A stretch of 64,000 nucleotides of DNA, taken from positions 26,281,003-26,345,002 of the forward strand of contig NC_049983.1 of assembly GCF_000003815.2 (NCBI RefSeq), in the 5' to 3' direction. Position 1 is the first letter of the stretch. Each line of letters begins with the position of its first letter. Positions 22,101 to 29,700 of this stretch are shown here, piece by piece. Under the pieces are notes generated by a model that was not told the origin of the DNA, ran no database searches, and saw only the letters and a list, made by a program, of their open reading frames with translations. The translations under genes and the position numbers were made by a program. This stretch comes from Branchiostoma floridae (taxonomy: Eukaryota > Chordata > Leptocardii > Amphioxiformes > Branchiostomatidae).

Positions 22101-22442
22101 GTTAAAAGCCTCCATAGCATTTTTTTGGCTCACAATACACGTTTGCTGTCCAATTCTTTTTGCACTGGATCGCTGATTGCCAGCCTTTTCTGATCTAATG
22201 ACTACCTCGTTAATTTGGCGGAGTGTCTTCCCTTCCCCCAAATACAGCTCTCCGTCTTTAAGCGCCATACAACCCGAGTTGAGCCGATCCCGGGACCTTC
22301 GGCTTGGGCGGACGATGAAGGGAATGAAGAAGCAACCTCTCACGAAGCTGTCGCCAACAGGATTGATTTCTTCTCCAGAATACTCGTTCCTATTAGTTTT
22401 ACTGCCTTTGTAGCCGGATTCCTTCTGTACTATTTGGTGTGA
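4087..22442 (+). CDS. Gene B: EGF-rich ectodomain joined to a Cys-loop ligand-gated channel subunit (32-exon model)
   Basis: Spliced model; the exon groups are listed separately below. The 32 exons sum to 4908 nt, exactly 1636 codons with the stop, and every junction is phase compatible. Residues about 1-34 are leader and microexon; 35-195, 227-386 and 387-546 are three cysteine-rich A/B pairs; 196-226 is a half EGF; 547-586 an EGF; 587-1179 thirteen EGFs; 1180-1635 a pentameric channel subunit with ligand-binding domain, Cys-loop and four membrane segments. The channel part has no leader of its own, the EGF array has no stop, and I see no AATAAA between 15907 and 16350, so one transcript is the simplest reading. 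Alternatively the two halves are separate genes and the ATG at 16332 starts the channel. Family knowledge says such subunits form plasma-membrane pentamers; the ligand is unknown. Confidence 0.65.
5422..5521. other. Assembly gap (100 N)
   Basis: Exactly 100 undetermined bases inside intron 1 of gene B. A round length usually marks a gap of unknown size, so the true intron length is uncertain. Confidence 0.95.
5669..5692 (+). CDS. Gene B exon 2: 24-nt microexon
   Basis: Flanked by TCTTCCAG and GTAAGT. It encodes ISAPTAA with split glycine/alanine codons and keeps phase 1. The same 24 nt recur at 32211-32234 and 63939-63962. An Ala-rich end followed by GP in the next exon could be the signal-peptidase site. 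Confidence 0.8.
6337..7362 (+). CDS. Gene B exons 3-4: first cysteine-rich A/B module pair
   Basis: Exons 6337-6550 (module A) and 7094-7362 (module B), joined in phase 2. Module A is about 71 aa with W-C-R-D-Y-x2-L-C and a later P-T-G-C-G. Module B is about 90 aa with E-Y-N-S-D-P-Y-I, L-G-C, a Cys pair and the end T-V-Y-T-V-C. A has three cysteines and B five, so pairing across the two modules is expected. I do not recognise this domain. Acceptors TTCCCAG and CCTCCAG and donors GTAGAA and GTGAGT are good. Confidence 0.8.
6596..6950. repeat. Degenerate GATCTGTCYTG tandem repeat in intron 3
   Basis: About 350 bp built from variants of GATCTGTCCTGC/GATTTGTCTTGC. It explains the long mirrored reading frames on both strands. 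A shorter decayed version is in the matching gene C intron at about 33660-33775. Confidence 0.75.
7873..7965 (+). CDS. Gene B exon 5: half EGF-like module
   Basis: A 93-nt phase 1-1 exon encoding NGGCQHFWDGQSTCIC then a loop ending GRSCE. Only four of the six EGF cysteines are present, resembling the C-terminal part of an EGF fold. Gene C has the same exon at 35505-35597. Confidence 0.8.
8326..9261 (+). CDS. Gene B exons 6-7: second A/B module pair
   Basis: Exons 8326-8548 (A) and 9005-9261 (B). The pattern is as in the first pair: A has W-C-T-D-Y-M-Y-L-C and T-G-C-G-E-D; B has E-Y-N-S-D-P-Y-I-D-N-S-L-G-C and ends I-V-Y-T-V-C. Acceptors CTCAG and CATCAG, donors GTAGGA and GTGAGT. All eight cysteines are retained, unlike the gene C counterpart. 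Confidence 0.8.
9882..10489 (+). CDS. Gene B exons 8-9: third A/B module pair
   Basis: Exons 9882-10101 (A) and 10230-10489 (B). A opens EIHTFEVLRTANQQYQGV and keeps W-C-R-D-Y-Q-N-L-C and A-T-G-C-G; B keeps L-G-C and ends I-V-Y-T-V-C-T-G. The last donor reads GTTGGT, a weak form of the GTAGGA used by gene C at 38823, so splicing here may be less efficient. Confidence 0.8.
10490..11358 (+). other. Gene B intron 9, no features seen
   Basis: AT-rich intron of 870 bp. I see no repeat arms, coding signal or element ends in it. Confidence 0.5.
11359..11478 (+). CDS. Gene B exon 10: full EGF-like domain
   Basis: A 120-nt phase 1-1 exon with six cysteines in EGF spacing (C-x6-C-x3-C-x10-C-x1-C-x12-C); begins DGCANENGGCAQNC. 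It is nearly identical to gene C 39989-40108 and marks the 3' end of the cassette shared by the two genes. Confidence 0.85.
11707..15906 (+). CDS. Gene B exons 11-23: thirteen tandem EGF exons
   Basis: Exons: 11707-11844, 11987-12124, 12441-12578, 12721-12858, 13002-13139, 13296-13433, 13584-13715, 13879-14016, 14356-14484, 14624-14761, 15227-15364, 15498-15635, 15769-15906. Most are 138 nt (46 codons), all phase 1-1, each one six-cysteine EGF of the type DIDACxxNPCxxQASC then a TCTC pair and GTGC. The Asp-x-Asp start suggests calcium binding. EGF7 lost its usual acceptor; EGF9 is three codons short near its last cysteine. Introns are homologous too, so the unit duplicated as exon plus intron. 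Any exon can be skipped without a frameshift. Confidence 0.85.
12211..12402. mobile_element. MITE family 2, copy 1 (between EGF2 and EGF3)
   Basis: Begins CTGTAAATGCA and ends TGCATTTACAG, an inverted terminal repeat. The interior is rich in CGCGGT/ACCGCGAA motifs. Copies are at 14126-14317 (same orientation, same intron position one higher-order unit later) and 17565-17798 (opposite orientation). Confidence 0.8.
13128..13159. promoter_or_regulatory. Hairpin over the EGF5 splice donor
   Basis: CTGGATGTTCAGGT (13128-13141) and ACCTGAACATCCAG (13146-13159) are perfect 14-bp inverted complements around AAAT. The stem buries the last 12 nt of exon EGF5 and the GT donor (13140-13141). Other EGF introns lack the second arm, so it is a local inverted duplication. 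Confidence 0.7.
14126..14317. mobile_element. MITE family 2, copy 2 (between EGF8 and EGF9)
   Basis: Closely matches 12211-12402 along its length and has the same ends (CTGTAGATGCA, TGCATTTACAG). It sits at the equivalent place of the EGF intron, so it was probably copied together with the flanking exons. Confidence 0.8.
14801..15123 (-). mobile_element. LINE 3' fragment in the EGF10-EGF11 intron
   Basis: The antisense frame 15127-14831 encodes a reverse-transcriptase tail with RRLRWFGHVER and GRGRPRKTWRDCV, a pattern typical of non-LTR retrotransposon C-termini. It is followed by a (TGAG)n-type tail. Comparison with sister introns shows that the sequence GAGRCACAATATG was split here, giving insertion limits and a short ACAC-type target duplication. 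The element is 5' truncated and inactive. Confidence 0.8.
16351..18808 (+). CDS. Gene B exons 24-27: Cys-loop receptor ligand-binding domain, N-terminal part
   Basis: Exons 16351-16518, 17016-17083, 17833-18056 and 18726-18808. The second and third encode the classic strand pair GVGPLSEANSNMTVAIEYS and W-V-D-D-R-L. The fourth holds the signature loop CPTDLEKYPFDDYKC (13 residues between cysteines). The first exon enters in phase 1 after GCCCTTACAG, as every EGF exon leaves in phase 1. An ATG at 16332 lies just upstream in the same frame but gives no convincing signal peptide. Confidence 0.8.
17565..17798. mobile_element. MITE family 2, copy 3 (reverse orientation)
   Basis: Ends CTGTAAAGGCA and AATGCATTTACAG match the other two copies, with the interior reversed. 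A CGCGAACATTTTTCCATGGC block is repeated inside it. Confidence 0.65.
18118..18619. mobile_element. Inverted-repeat element, family 3
   Basis: AGTAAATTTTATGGATGAC at the left and GTCATCAATAAAATTTACT at the right form terminal inverted repeats of about 23 bp enclosing 500 bp of noncoding DNA, inside the intron before the Cys-loop exon. No transposase frame is visible, so it would be non-autonomous. Confidence 0.55.
19136..20085 (+). CDS. Gene B exons 28-29: ligand-binding domain end and cysteine-rich loop C insert
   Basis: Exon 19136-19282 encodes the strands after the Cys-loop (Y-G-G-V-V-F-P-F, ending V-T-P-L-N-Q-H-T). Exon 19921-20085 encodes about 55 aa with eight cysteines (from T-G-C-V-M-F-E-A-S-C to T-D-Q-C). 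It falls between those strands and the last strand before M1, where loop C lies. Glycine receptors have two cysteines there; a whole cysteine-rich exon is unusual. Confidence 0.75.
19308..19549. mobile_element. Foldback element, family 4
   Basis: Arms of about 75 bp: AACTGGATATGGTTTTGGAA near the left and its complement near the right (CCAAAACCATATCCAGTT), each also carrying the CTGCTATCCAG motif. Noncoding, within an intron. Confidence 0.7.
19690..19865 (+). mobile_element. Probable LINE 3' end
   Basis: CGGCCTGCAGGCCGATTTGA followed by ATGAATAAACAAAGGTTC is the look of a CR1/L2-type LINE 3' untranslated tail. No coding part is joined to it. The call rests on pattern only. Confidence 0.35.
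20200..20710 (+). mobile_element. LINE C-terminal fragment with (AGATAC)n tail
   Basis: The frame 20226-20573 encodes a reverse-transcriptase C-terminus (LQWTSLEDRRKMSRLCMMYK, then YFPRTIVDWN). It is followed by a GC-rich 3' UTR and AGATACAGATACAGATACAG. The same family occurs on the minus strand at 49740-50320. 5' truncated and inactive. Confidence 0.8.
20812..22442 (+). CDS. Gene B exons 30-32: channel transmembrane domain
   Basis: Exons 20812-21017 (M1 and M2), 21500-21613 (M3) and 22248-22442 (short cytoplasmic loop and M4, TGA at 22440). M1 reads VPSVVIVGCSWISFW, close to glycine/GABA receptors. M2 starts T-A-R-V-Q-L with a Leu at 9' and no Glu at -1', which points to anion selectivity. 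M4 is ANRIDFFSRILVPISF and on. The M3-M4 loop is only about 45 aa. All junctions are phase 0. This is the C-terminus. Confidence 0.85.
21059..21324. mobile_element. hAT-like MITE
   Basis: Starts CAGGGCTTGAAATAC and ends GTATTTCGAGCCCTG, a 15-bp near-perfect terminal inverted repeat of the CAGGG type known from hAT elements. The interior is rich in ACCTGCA/TGCAGGT. I could not find a convincing 8-bp target duplication. Confidence 0.65.
21735..21870 (-). mobile_element. LINE 3' tail with (ATC)n
   Basis: Read on the minus strand, GCCCGCCATATCAGCCTTAG leads to AATAAACAAACCAG and a (TCA)n run. This is the usual look of a LINE 3' end. It is a short fragment without coding part. Confidence 0.4.
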
Positions 22443-23024
22443 AAGATGCTTACAATATGCATAAAGATGCACGCAATAAGCATATTGACATGGCAATTGA
22501 GTTTGGATATTAGTCTAGTTTGTTTTAAGCATTGTTTATCTTGTGTTCTATCTTGGTGAATTGAGAATGTAAAGTTATACATATAATATTTGTTTGTGTG
22601 GAAAACTGTCACTGTCTGTACCACAACTGAAAAAAGTTTGGATCTTGTAGGATAATATAGGAAGTGGAAAAGTCAGGATGGTTTCCTTATATGTTACAAG
22701 ACGAAGTGAAAAGTCTATACGGGCTTCATAAGAAGAAAAAACCTCATTTTCTCACTTGAAGTTATCTTCAGTTTGTCCGAGTATAAGCAGACTCTGTTTT
22801 CAGATTCACAAAAGTTATTTCCATTTAAGCCTTCTTTTACTTTCAATTTTTTTTTAATTTGATGTTTCGTATTTGTCGCAATACATGGTTGAATTTGCCC
22901 AGATGCGTTAATCAAACATGGTCAACGAAGTTCTTGAATTGGACGTTTATGATCATGATTATATCATTTATGAGCATGAAACATCATATGTACACTTGTA
23001 CACATCTTACTTCAATATAACGTT

Positions 23025-23030
23025 ATTAAA
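23025..23030 (+). terminator. Candidate ATTAAA poly(A) signal of gene B
   Basis: ATTAAA about 580 bp after the stop, followed by a GT-rich stretch. No canonical AATAAA is seen closer. Weak call. Confidence 0.25.
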
Positions 23031-23364
23031 TTATCTGTAGTGTTTCTGATTTTTAAAAGACAGGTGCATCTGTAACAGATATATTTCTATGTACCTGCGT
23101 TTCAATTTATCTTGCCCATTCAGTACACACGAATAAGCGTCATAATTCTCTCACGTATCTGCTTGTAGATAAGCTTAAGTTGTTGTGCGCAGTTTGTGTG
23201 ATGGGGCTAGCCTCTCTACCAGACTGAGCACGCTGGCGCTTATAGGGAAATAATTTTCCAGGGAAGCTTTGCTACCAGAGAAATTGGCCGGCCGCGCAGG
23301 AGGGAAAACATCACCCAGGAACCAGAGCGTGGACTGACTCCCTTGGCCAATTTCCACGATCGAG

Positions 23365-24190
23365 CGAATTCTACGATCCCCGCACCCCCATAGGAAGGCC
23401 TGGTGGAGGCTACAATCCCCTCACCCTCGTAGGAAGGCCTGGTGGAGGCTACGATCCCCGCACCCTCGTAGGAAGGCCTGGTGGAGGCTACGATCCCCGC
23501 ACCCCCGTAGGAAGGCCTGGTGGAGGCTACGATCCCTGCACCCTCGTAGGAAGGCCTGGTGGAGGCTACGACCCCCGCCCCCCGTAGGAAGGCCTGGTGG
23601 AGGCTACGATCCCCGCACCCTCGTAGGAAGGCCTGGTGGAGGCTACGATCCCCGCACCCCCGTAGGAAGGCCTGGTGGAGGCTACGATCCCCGCACCCTC
23701 GTAGGAAGGCCTGGTGGAGGCTACGATCCCCGCACCCCCGTAGGAAGGCCTGGTGGAGGCTACGATCCCCGCACCCCCGTAGGAAGGCCTGGTGGAGGCT
23801 ACGACCCCCGCCCCCCGTAGGAAGGCCTGTTGGAGGCTACGATCCCCGCACCCTCGTAGGAAGGCCTGGTGGAGGCTACGATCCCCGCACCCCGTAGGAA
23901 GGCCTGGTGGAGGCTACGATCCCCGCACCCCCGTAGGAAGGCCTGGTGGAGGCTACGATCCCCGCACCCCCGTAGGAAGGCCTGGTGGAGGCTACGATCC
24001 CCGCACCCCCGTAGGAAGGCCTGGTGGAGGCTACGATCCCCGCACCCCCGTAGGAAGGCCTGGTGGAGGCTACGATCCCCGCACCCCCGTAGGAAGGCCT
24101 GGTGGAGGCTACGATCCCCGCACCCCCGTAGGAAGGCCTGGTGGAGGCTACGATCCCCGCACCCCCGTAGGCAGGCCTGGTGGAGGCTAT
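23365..24190. repeat. 39-bp GC-rich minisatellite, about 21 units
   Basis: The unit contains CGTAGGAAGGCCTGGTGGAG and GCTACGATCCCCGCACCC. As 39 is 13 codons, several frames stay open (for example the 13-residue GRPGGGYDPRTPV), but a few units of 38 bp or with other indels shift frame. No splice or start context supports a protein. The central units (about 23900-24180) are almost identical, so expansion is recent. Confidence 0.9.
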
Positions 24191-26569
24191 AATGTGATGC
24201 GGAGGCCTTGAACAGTACACAGTGCTGGAGGGCTGGGGCATGAATATTTCATGGCGCTTTATGTGGCAAGCTTTGTCCGCGTCAGGCAACAGGTGGACGC
24301 TCCCAACCAAGGACGTTATACAGAAATAACGTCCTTGGCCAAATCAAGGACACACTGTCTTTCTGTACCAACAAAGATGTGACGGTAGGGAAGATATTAT
24401 CACCACCTTTTTTTTCAAATACGCATTCTAAAATATGGCGATGACGGTCTATCGAAGCACCGAAATCACAAAAGCTGGCCGATTATTGGACTGCATCACC
24501 CTTATTCCTTACCTCTTGAAGTTTGGCTACCTACATATACCACTGGCACTTGCCTCTGCGCCGATCGTGCTAGTGCCTTGGAAAATGTATGGAGATCAGT
24601 AAAGCGTTGGTAGCAGTGTCTCGGGGCATGGCTAGGGGGCCGTCAAGACCTTGTAGTATACTTGCGGTACACAGTATAATCTTCGGAAGAAGATGCGAGA
24701 ATAACACATGTAACGAATTTGTAGGAAGCGGCCCAATATCGACGCTAAATTTTTCATGCCTATTTTCCACTGGTAATTAAATGATAATTCACTCTTTGTG
24801 GGGCCATTCATCTCATTAGTTAGACTATTTTCGTATCTATTAGAACTTGCCTTGCTCAAGAGTAAGGCTTTTGAACACACTGCCTGAAAACTTAGTCACC
24901 ATTGGGGACAGAGACTAAGACGTTAATTCTTTATTCAGTGTATACTGACAGCGTTCTTTCCACCACGAGGATTCCAGCTGATAATGATGTATGAAAGTTA
25001 ATATAAATTTTGAAAATCTCTATTTACCCGTGAACACATTTGAGAAGCATAGAATTGAAGTGTTAAGAGTTATAAAATGTTATAAAGTAGGCTTAATTTT
25101 GACCCATGTAAGAAAATATTCAAAACAGATGAATGATGTTCTCCATTTTGTTTGACATGTTTGTATCAACACTGGGTAACCATAGAAATTACCATGGAAA
25201 CATGGTGACAAATGGCTCGTGCTGAGCTGCATCCAACTAAGCCTTCCCAAGGACACGGTAGTTTTTTTTTTATCTTCTCCATAGCAGAAGGGCGTTTTGC
25301 CGGCTCATCCGGCGTTGGGTATACTCAGTGCACTTGTCTGGTACTTGACTTTTGGCATGGTAGCACTCGTACTAATGACAATAAACATAGCAGGTTTTCT
25401 TTACCCAAAGAATGAATTGATATGCAAATGAGCTGAAGACAAATGTCAGATGGTCCCATTGGAAACATAAATAAGACAACTCAGGACATTATTGCTGCCA
25501 GAAAAGCGTTACAATGACTGACTGAAAAATACACCTGCGTTTTATTACAACACGTCAATTGGACCTGAAAAAGCGGCAATACCACCCCCCCCTCGCCCTA
25601 CACACACATTTTGTTCTCCTAACTGTGAGTTAAACGTTTAATCCATGATACGTGACCTAATGATTATGTAAGTATCATAAGTGGACATCTTTTCATCATT
25701 GAAAATCTCTTTTTGATCTAATCTAATAATTCAAAATTTTGATTCAATGACATAACCTTCACATCTGGTCTTTCTTGAAATGGAAGTTCGCAGGACGTCA
25801 GTGTCAGCAGCGCAAGGGAAAATGGGCGAAATACGACGTAAGCACCACTGTTGTGGTCCACATCCAGTTTCAGACATGTCTATCTATCTATCGGTCGGCC
25901 GCAAGGCGGGCGACTGCAAGTCTCCACTGTTCAGACATGTACTCCTTCTTCTGTATATGACAAACGTTCAGATACAGCACCCGTGCTTTTGTAGTATCCT
26001 CCATTCCAGTGGATTTTCGTTAACAAACATCTTCCTAAAGCCCGCTTTACAAATCAAGAATTTAGCTCGGCCGAGTTGACAGCGAGCTCTAAATTACGAG
26101 GAGGCGTGACCCTGATGCCTACGAACAAATGGCAGAGATTATTCGTCGGCATCAGGCTCATACTTCCTCGTAATTTAGAGCTCGCTGACAACTTTGCCGA
26201 GCTAAATTCTTGATTTGTAAAGGGGGCTTAATCAAGATATGCTCTAAGTGTAGATCTACAGATCATTTAAGGAGTAGATATGGGGACGCGTTAGTAGATG
26301 GAGAAAAACATTGCCAAATGATGTGAGGTCAGTGAGTTTTTTTTCAATGTAACAGGACATTTTGAAACGGGGCACGGCATGTTAGAAACGTGACCTTTTC
26401 GCTTGGAAATGTTTGTATCAACACTTAGTACCATGACAGTTAAGCGAAATACAGCCCGCGCTGGTGACTACATCCATCCAAGGACGCGTTGTTTTTTGTA
26501 CAGACCAAAGATGCGAAGGACACGTCGTCACTTGCAGAAACGTCCGGACGGACATTAACAGGGCGTAGC
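24191..26569. other. Spacer between genes B and C
   Basis: No gene supported. It holds degenerate promoter-block copies (25165-25265, with ATTACCATGGAAAC at 25188, and 26400-26565) and a foldback element (26038-26229). A segment near 24205-24270 (GGGGCATGAATATTT) has a relative at 59440-59500 before gene D, so spacers were duplicated with the genes. Confidence 0.5.
26038..26229. mobile_element. Foldback element, family 5
   Basis: Arms of about 85 bp. The left begins AAGCCCGCTTTACAAATCAA and includes GCGAGCTCTAAATTACGAGG; the right is its inverted complement ending TTGTAAAGGGGGCTT. Short loop; noncoding. Confidence 0.8.
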
Positions 26570-26720
26570 CGCGGTGTTACCATGGTAATTAACATGGGGA
26601 CATGTTAAAAATAGCTCTCGCTAGGCAACAGGTGACCACACCTGCCCAAGGACACGATGTTTTTTCTGTACCGACCGAAAACCAGACGATCTCGGCGTCA
26701 CTTGCAGAGACGGACTAACC
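26570..26720 (+). promoter_or_regulatory. Gene C proximal promoter block with degraded X-box
   Basis: Same layout as before gene B, with GTTACCATGGTAAT at 26576-26589. The second motif reads ATTAACATGGGGAC instead of ATTACCATGGAAAC. The 5'UTR segment GTCACTTGCAGAGACGGACT is intact. Additional block copies lie inside intron 1 (27365-27690). Confidence 0.45.
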
Positions 26721-26799
26721 ATGGCCGGACGGGACCGCCGGGCCACGAGGAGCCGAATGGTCTCCGCTGGAATCGCCTGTTGGCTGCTGATTGTCGTAG
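26721..26799 (+). CDS. Gene C exon 1: leader peptide
   Basis: ATG in ACCATGG context; MAGRDRRATRSRMVSAGIAC then a hydrophobic end, 79 nt, phase 1, donor GTAGGT. Homologous to exon 1 of genes B and D with a Leu-to-Met change. Confidence 0.85.
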
Positions 26800-29700
26800 G
26801 TAGGTAGTACCTTTTTGTAGTTTTTGTTATTTGCATGTACTCATGACGTCGTCTGGTGCAAAATTACATCGGGCGGTGACGGTGTAACCTGTAGTCTTTT
26901 ACAACTTACAGTGCCAACTGTTAACCAAACATGGCGACTCCCTTCGCCAAGATGCATCCATGATTCTAGGTAGAAACCGGAGTCAAAGAACAGCTCTCAT
27001 GTACTTCCCTGTACCTGAGACACCGTAATGTCTGTGTGAAATTATCATTGTCCATGTATATACCCCCAACCTTCTCTAGTTGGTTGCCTCCGAAAGTGGG
27101 GAGGTTAAACGGCAGAAAACTAGGGACAAAGGAAGAAGTTACGCAGTTCAGATGTAGAAATTACAGATGTAAGAATAATACTAACTTATAGAGTAGAATT
27201 AAGCCAGATAGTGATGCAACGCTCCATCAAGAAATGGTCCAAGTGTTGATCTACGCGATCAAACAGATCAATGATTGAGTCGATATGGGACGCGTTACTG
27301 GGAGATAGAGAAAAAAAACACAGCAGACTGTTTTGATGACAATGAGTTTCTTTCTTCAACGTAACAGAAAATTTGGAAACGGGGCCTGGCTATGTTAGAA
27401 ACGTGAACTTTTTGCTTGGAAATGTTTATATCAACACTTTGTATCCATGGCAATTACCATGGAAGCATGGCGAAAATAGCTCAAGCTGGTCGCCACATCC
27501 GCCCAAGGACGCGTTGTTTTCTGTACAGACCAAAGATGCGAAGGACGCGTCGTCACCTGCAGAAACGTGCGGACGGACATTGACAGGGCGTAGCCGCGGT
27601 GTTGCCATGGTAATTACCATGGAAACATGTTAAAAATATCCCGCGCTAGGCAACAGGTGGCCGCACCCATCCAAGGACGCGGGGTTCATGTCGCGTCGGC
27701 AATACAGAGGCTGTTAAAGTGTTTTGAATACATCCCCGGTTCCAACCACACATCCCAGTTCCAACCACACACCCCAGTTCCAACCACACATGCCAGTTCC
27801 AACCACACATCCCAGTTTCAACCACACATCCCAGTCCCAACCACTCATCCCAGTTCCAACCACACTTCCCAGTTCCAACCACCATCCCAGTTCCAACCAC
27901 ACATCCCAGTTATGTCCCCGTAGACTAGAAAATACATTAGATACACAACGACGTAAATAGGCGGCAATGCCTCGGAGTGCAACCGGCACTTTATCATGTC
28001 ATGTACACGGAAATTGTTTTGTTTCTCTAGCTCTGACTTTCTTCCAAAACTTTTTATTCTTATGCTACTACAGTTATTTTCAAAATGTAACTTTTCATGC
28101 AGAAGTAAGGAGTGGCAAGCTGTGTAAATAAAAGGAGCAATCAACCATAATGTAAAGATACATAAAACCTCTAAATATTTGATGAGGCATGGCCTTGCTT
28201 CTTTGTGCACGACGAAAACAAGATATTATATCCAGGGGCAATGGGCAGTTTTCCAGCCATCAAAAACAGGCAAAAGCAAGAAGGGACAAACTGTGCGAAT
28301 AAAAGGAAAAACCAACCGTAAACAAAGATGCATAAAGCTCCAAATATTTGACGAGACATGACCCGCTTTTTTTGCAGCGAAAACAAGACTTACGTTTACT
28401 AGGATAACAAACAGAAGACAGTTTTGTAAGGACAAAAGACCAGCGCTTATATCCCTGTCACATTATGTACGATCATCGGACGTACTTCGCGATCGATGGA
28501 AAGTCGGCCAATTTTAAGATCTTCAGAGGGTCTTGCGTACTTTCGTCCCCAAAACTGTCCCTGTCAAATATAAGCGAGGCTCGTGCGATCGCTTGGGAAT
28601 ATTTCTATGATAATGAACCTCCCATGACCTTTTGCACGCGGACAAGGTAACACAAAACGTTCCTCACAAAAAAGCAAGAGATCAATGAATGTTTATTCTT
28701 TTGTTGTCAGAGGTTTTTGACTTATTAATGGAATGCGCAGGCATAATAGAAATGGTGAAAGAAAAGAAAGTGTGTCACAAAGCCAGCCTACATAATACCA
28801 TAGAGCCACAATGTCAGAATTACCCTCACATTTAAAGTGTAACTGAAATGAAATCGTCTGTAGCATTTTCTACCAATAATGTAAAAATTTGATCTTTTCT
28901 GAAAAAGTCAATGCAAGTTTCAAATCAATTGTCCGTCCGGAAGTCCCTCAAACAGCGACATAAAAATGTGTACTTTGAGCTCTTTGCTGGAACTAATTAG
29001 GAACATGCCGTGACGTCATTTTAGTTAGTCCCTACTAGCTGGTATGGTTGACTAGGGGAATAATATACATTTGATAGACCCGTATCTTATAAAGGAAACA
29101 TAATTCATTGACGGAACTCGGCACGACTAAAGAACACATACTTCACTTCACTTGAAGAGAATTTCGTTCGTATTCACGCCACTGAAATATATCTTAGAGG
29201 CACTTGAAGTTGATGCACGTACCAAGCGTGCGTAACGCAAGCGGGGAGAACGTTCATTATTGTAGCGTGTGGAATAAGCGGGGACAAACAGTCATCGCTT
29301 CTTCTATACACAAATGATAGAATTAGCTTACATTATCCTCAGTAAGGAGGCCATGCTGTACATTAATTTGAAGATGTTTTCTAGCGGAAGCGCAGAAATT
29401 TGTGCCTCTTTGCCGTCTCAGCTTGTGTCTGCTAGCGAAACCGGGACTAAAGCTTCGGTCGCGTACAAATATACAACAGCTGAGCAACTAACTACGTACA
29501 GTTCGCCAGGATTTAAAATGAGAAGCAACCTCATTGCCACAAGAAATGCGATTCAAAATACATTCCCACTCAAAGTATGTGTTTGTTTACAAACCTGTAA
29601 GCTTTTATCGGATAGATAGTACGTCGTAGACTGACTATTTCTAGTCGTGAGCACGGCCGATAGCTAGCTAAACGCCTCCAGATTGTGACGAGTCCGTGAA

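Noticed and set aside
23365-24190. CRISPR array
   Set aside because: Units are directly adjacent without unique spacers and the host is an animal.
23559-24310. Repetitive Gly-Pro-rich or Arg-Trp-rich proteins in the 39-bp array
   Set aside because: Units with indels shift frame, three frames are equally open, and there is no exon context.
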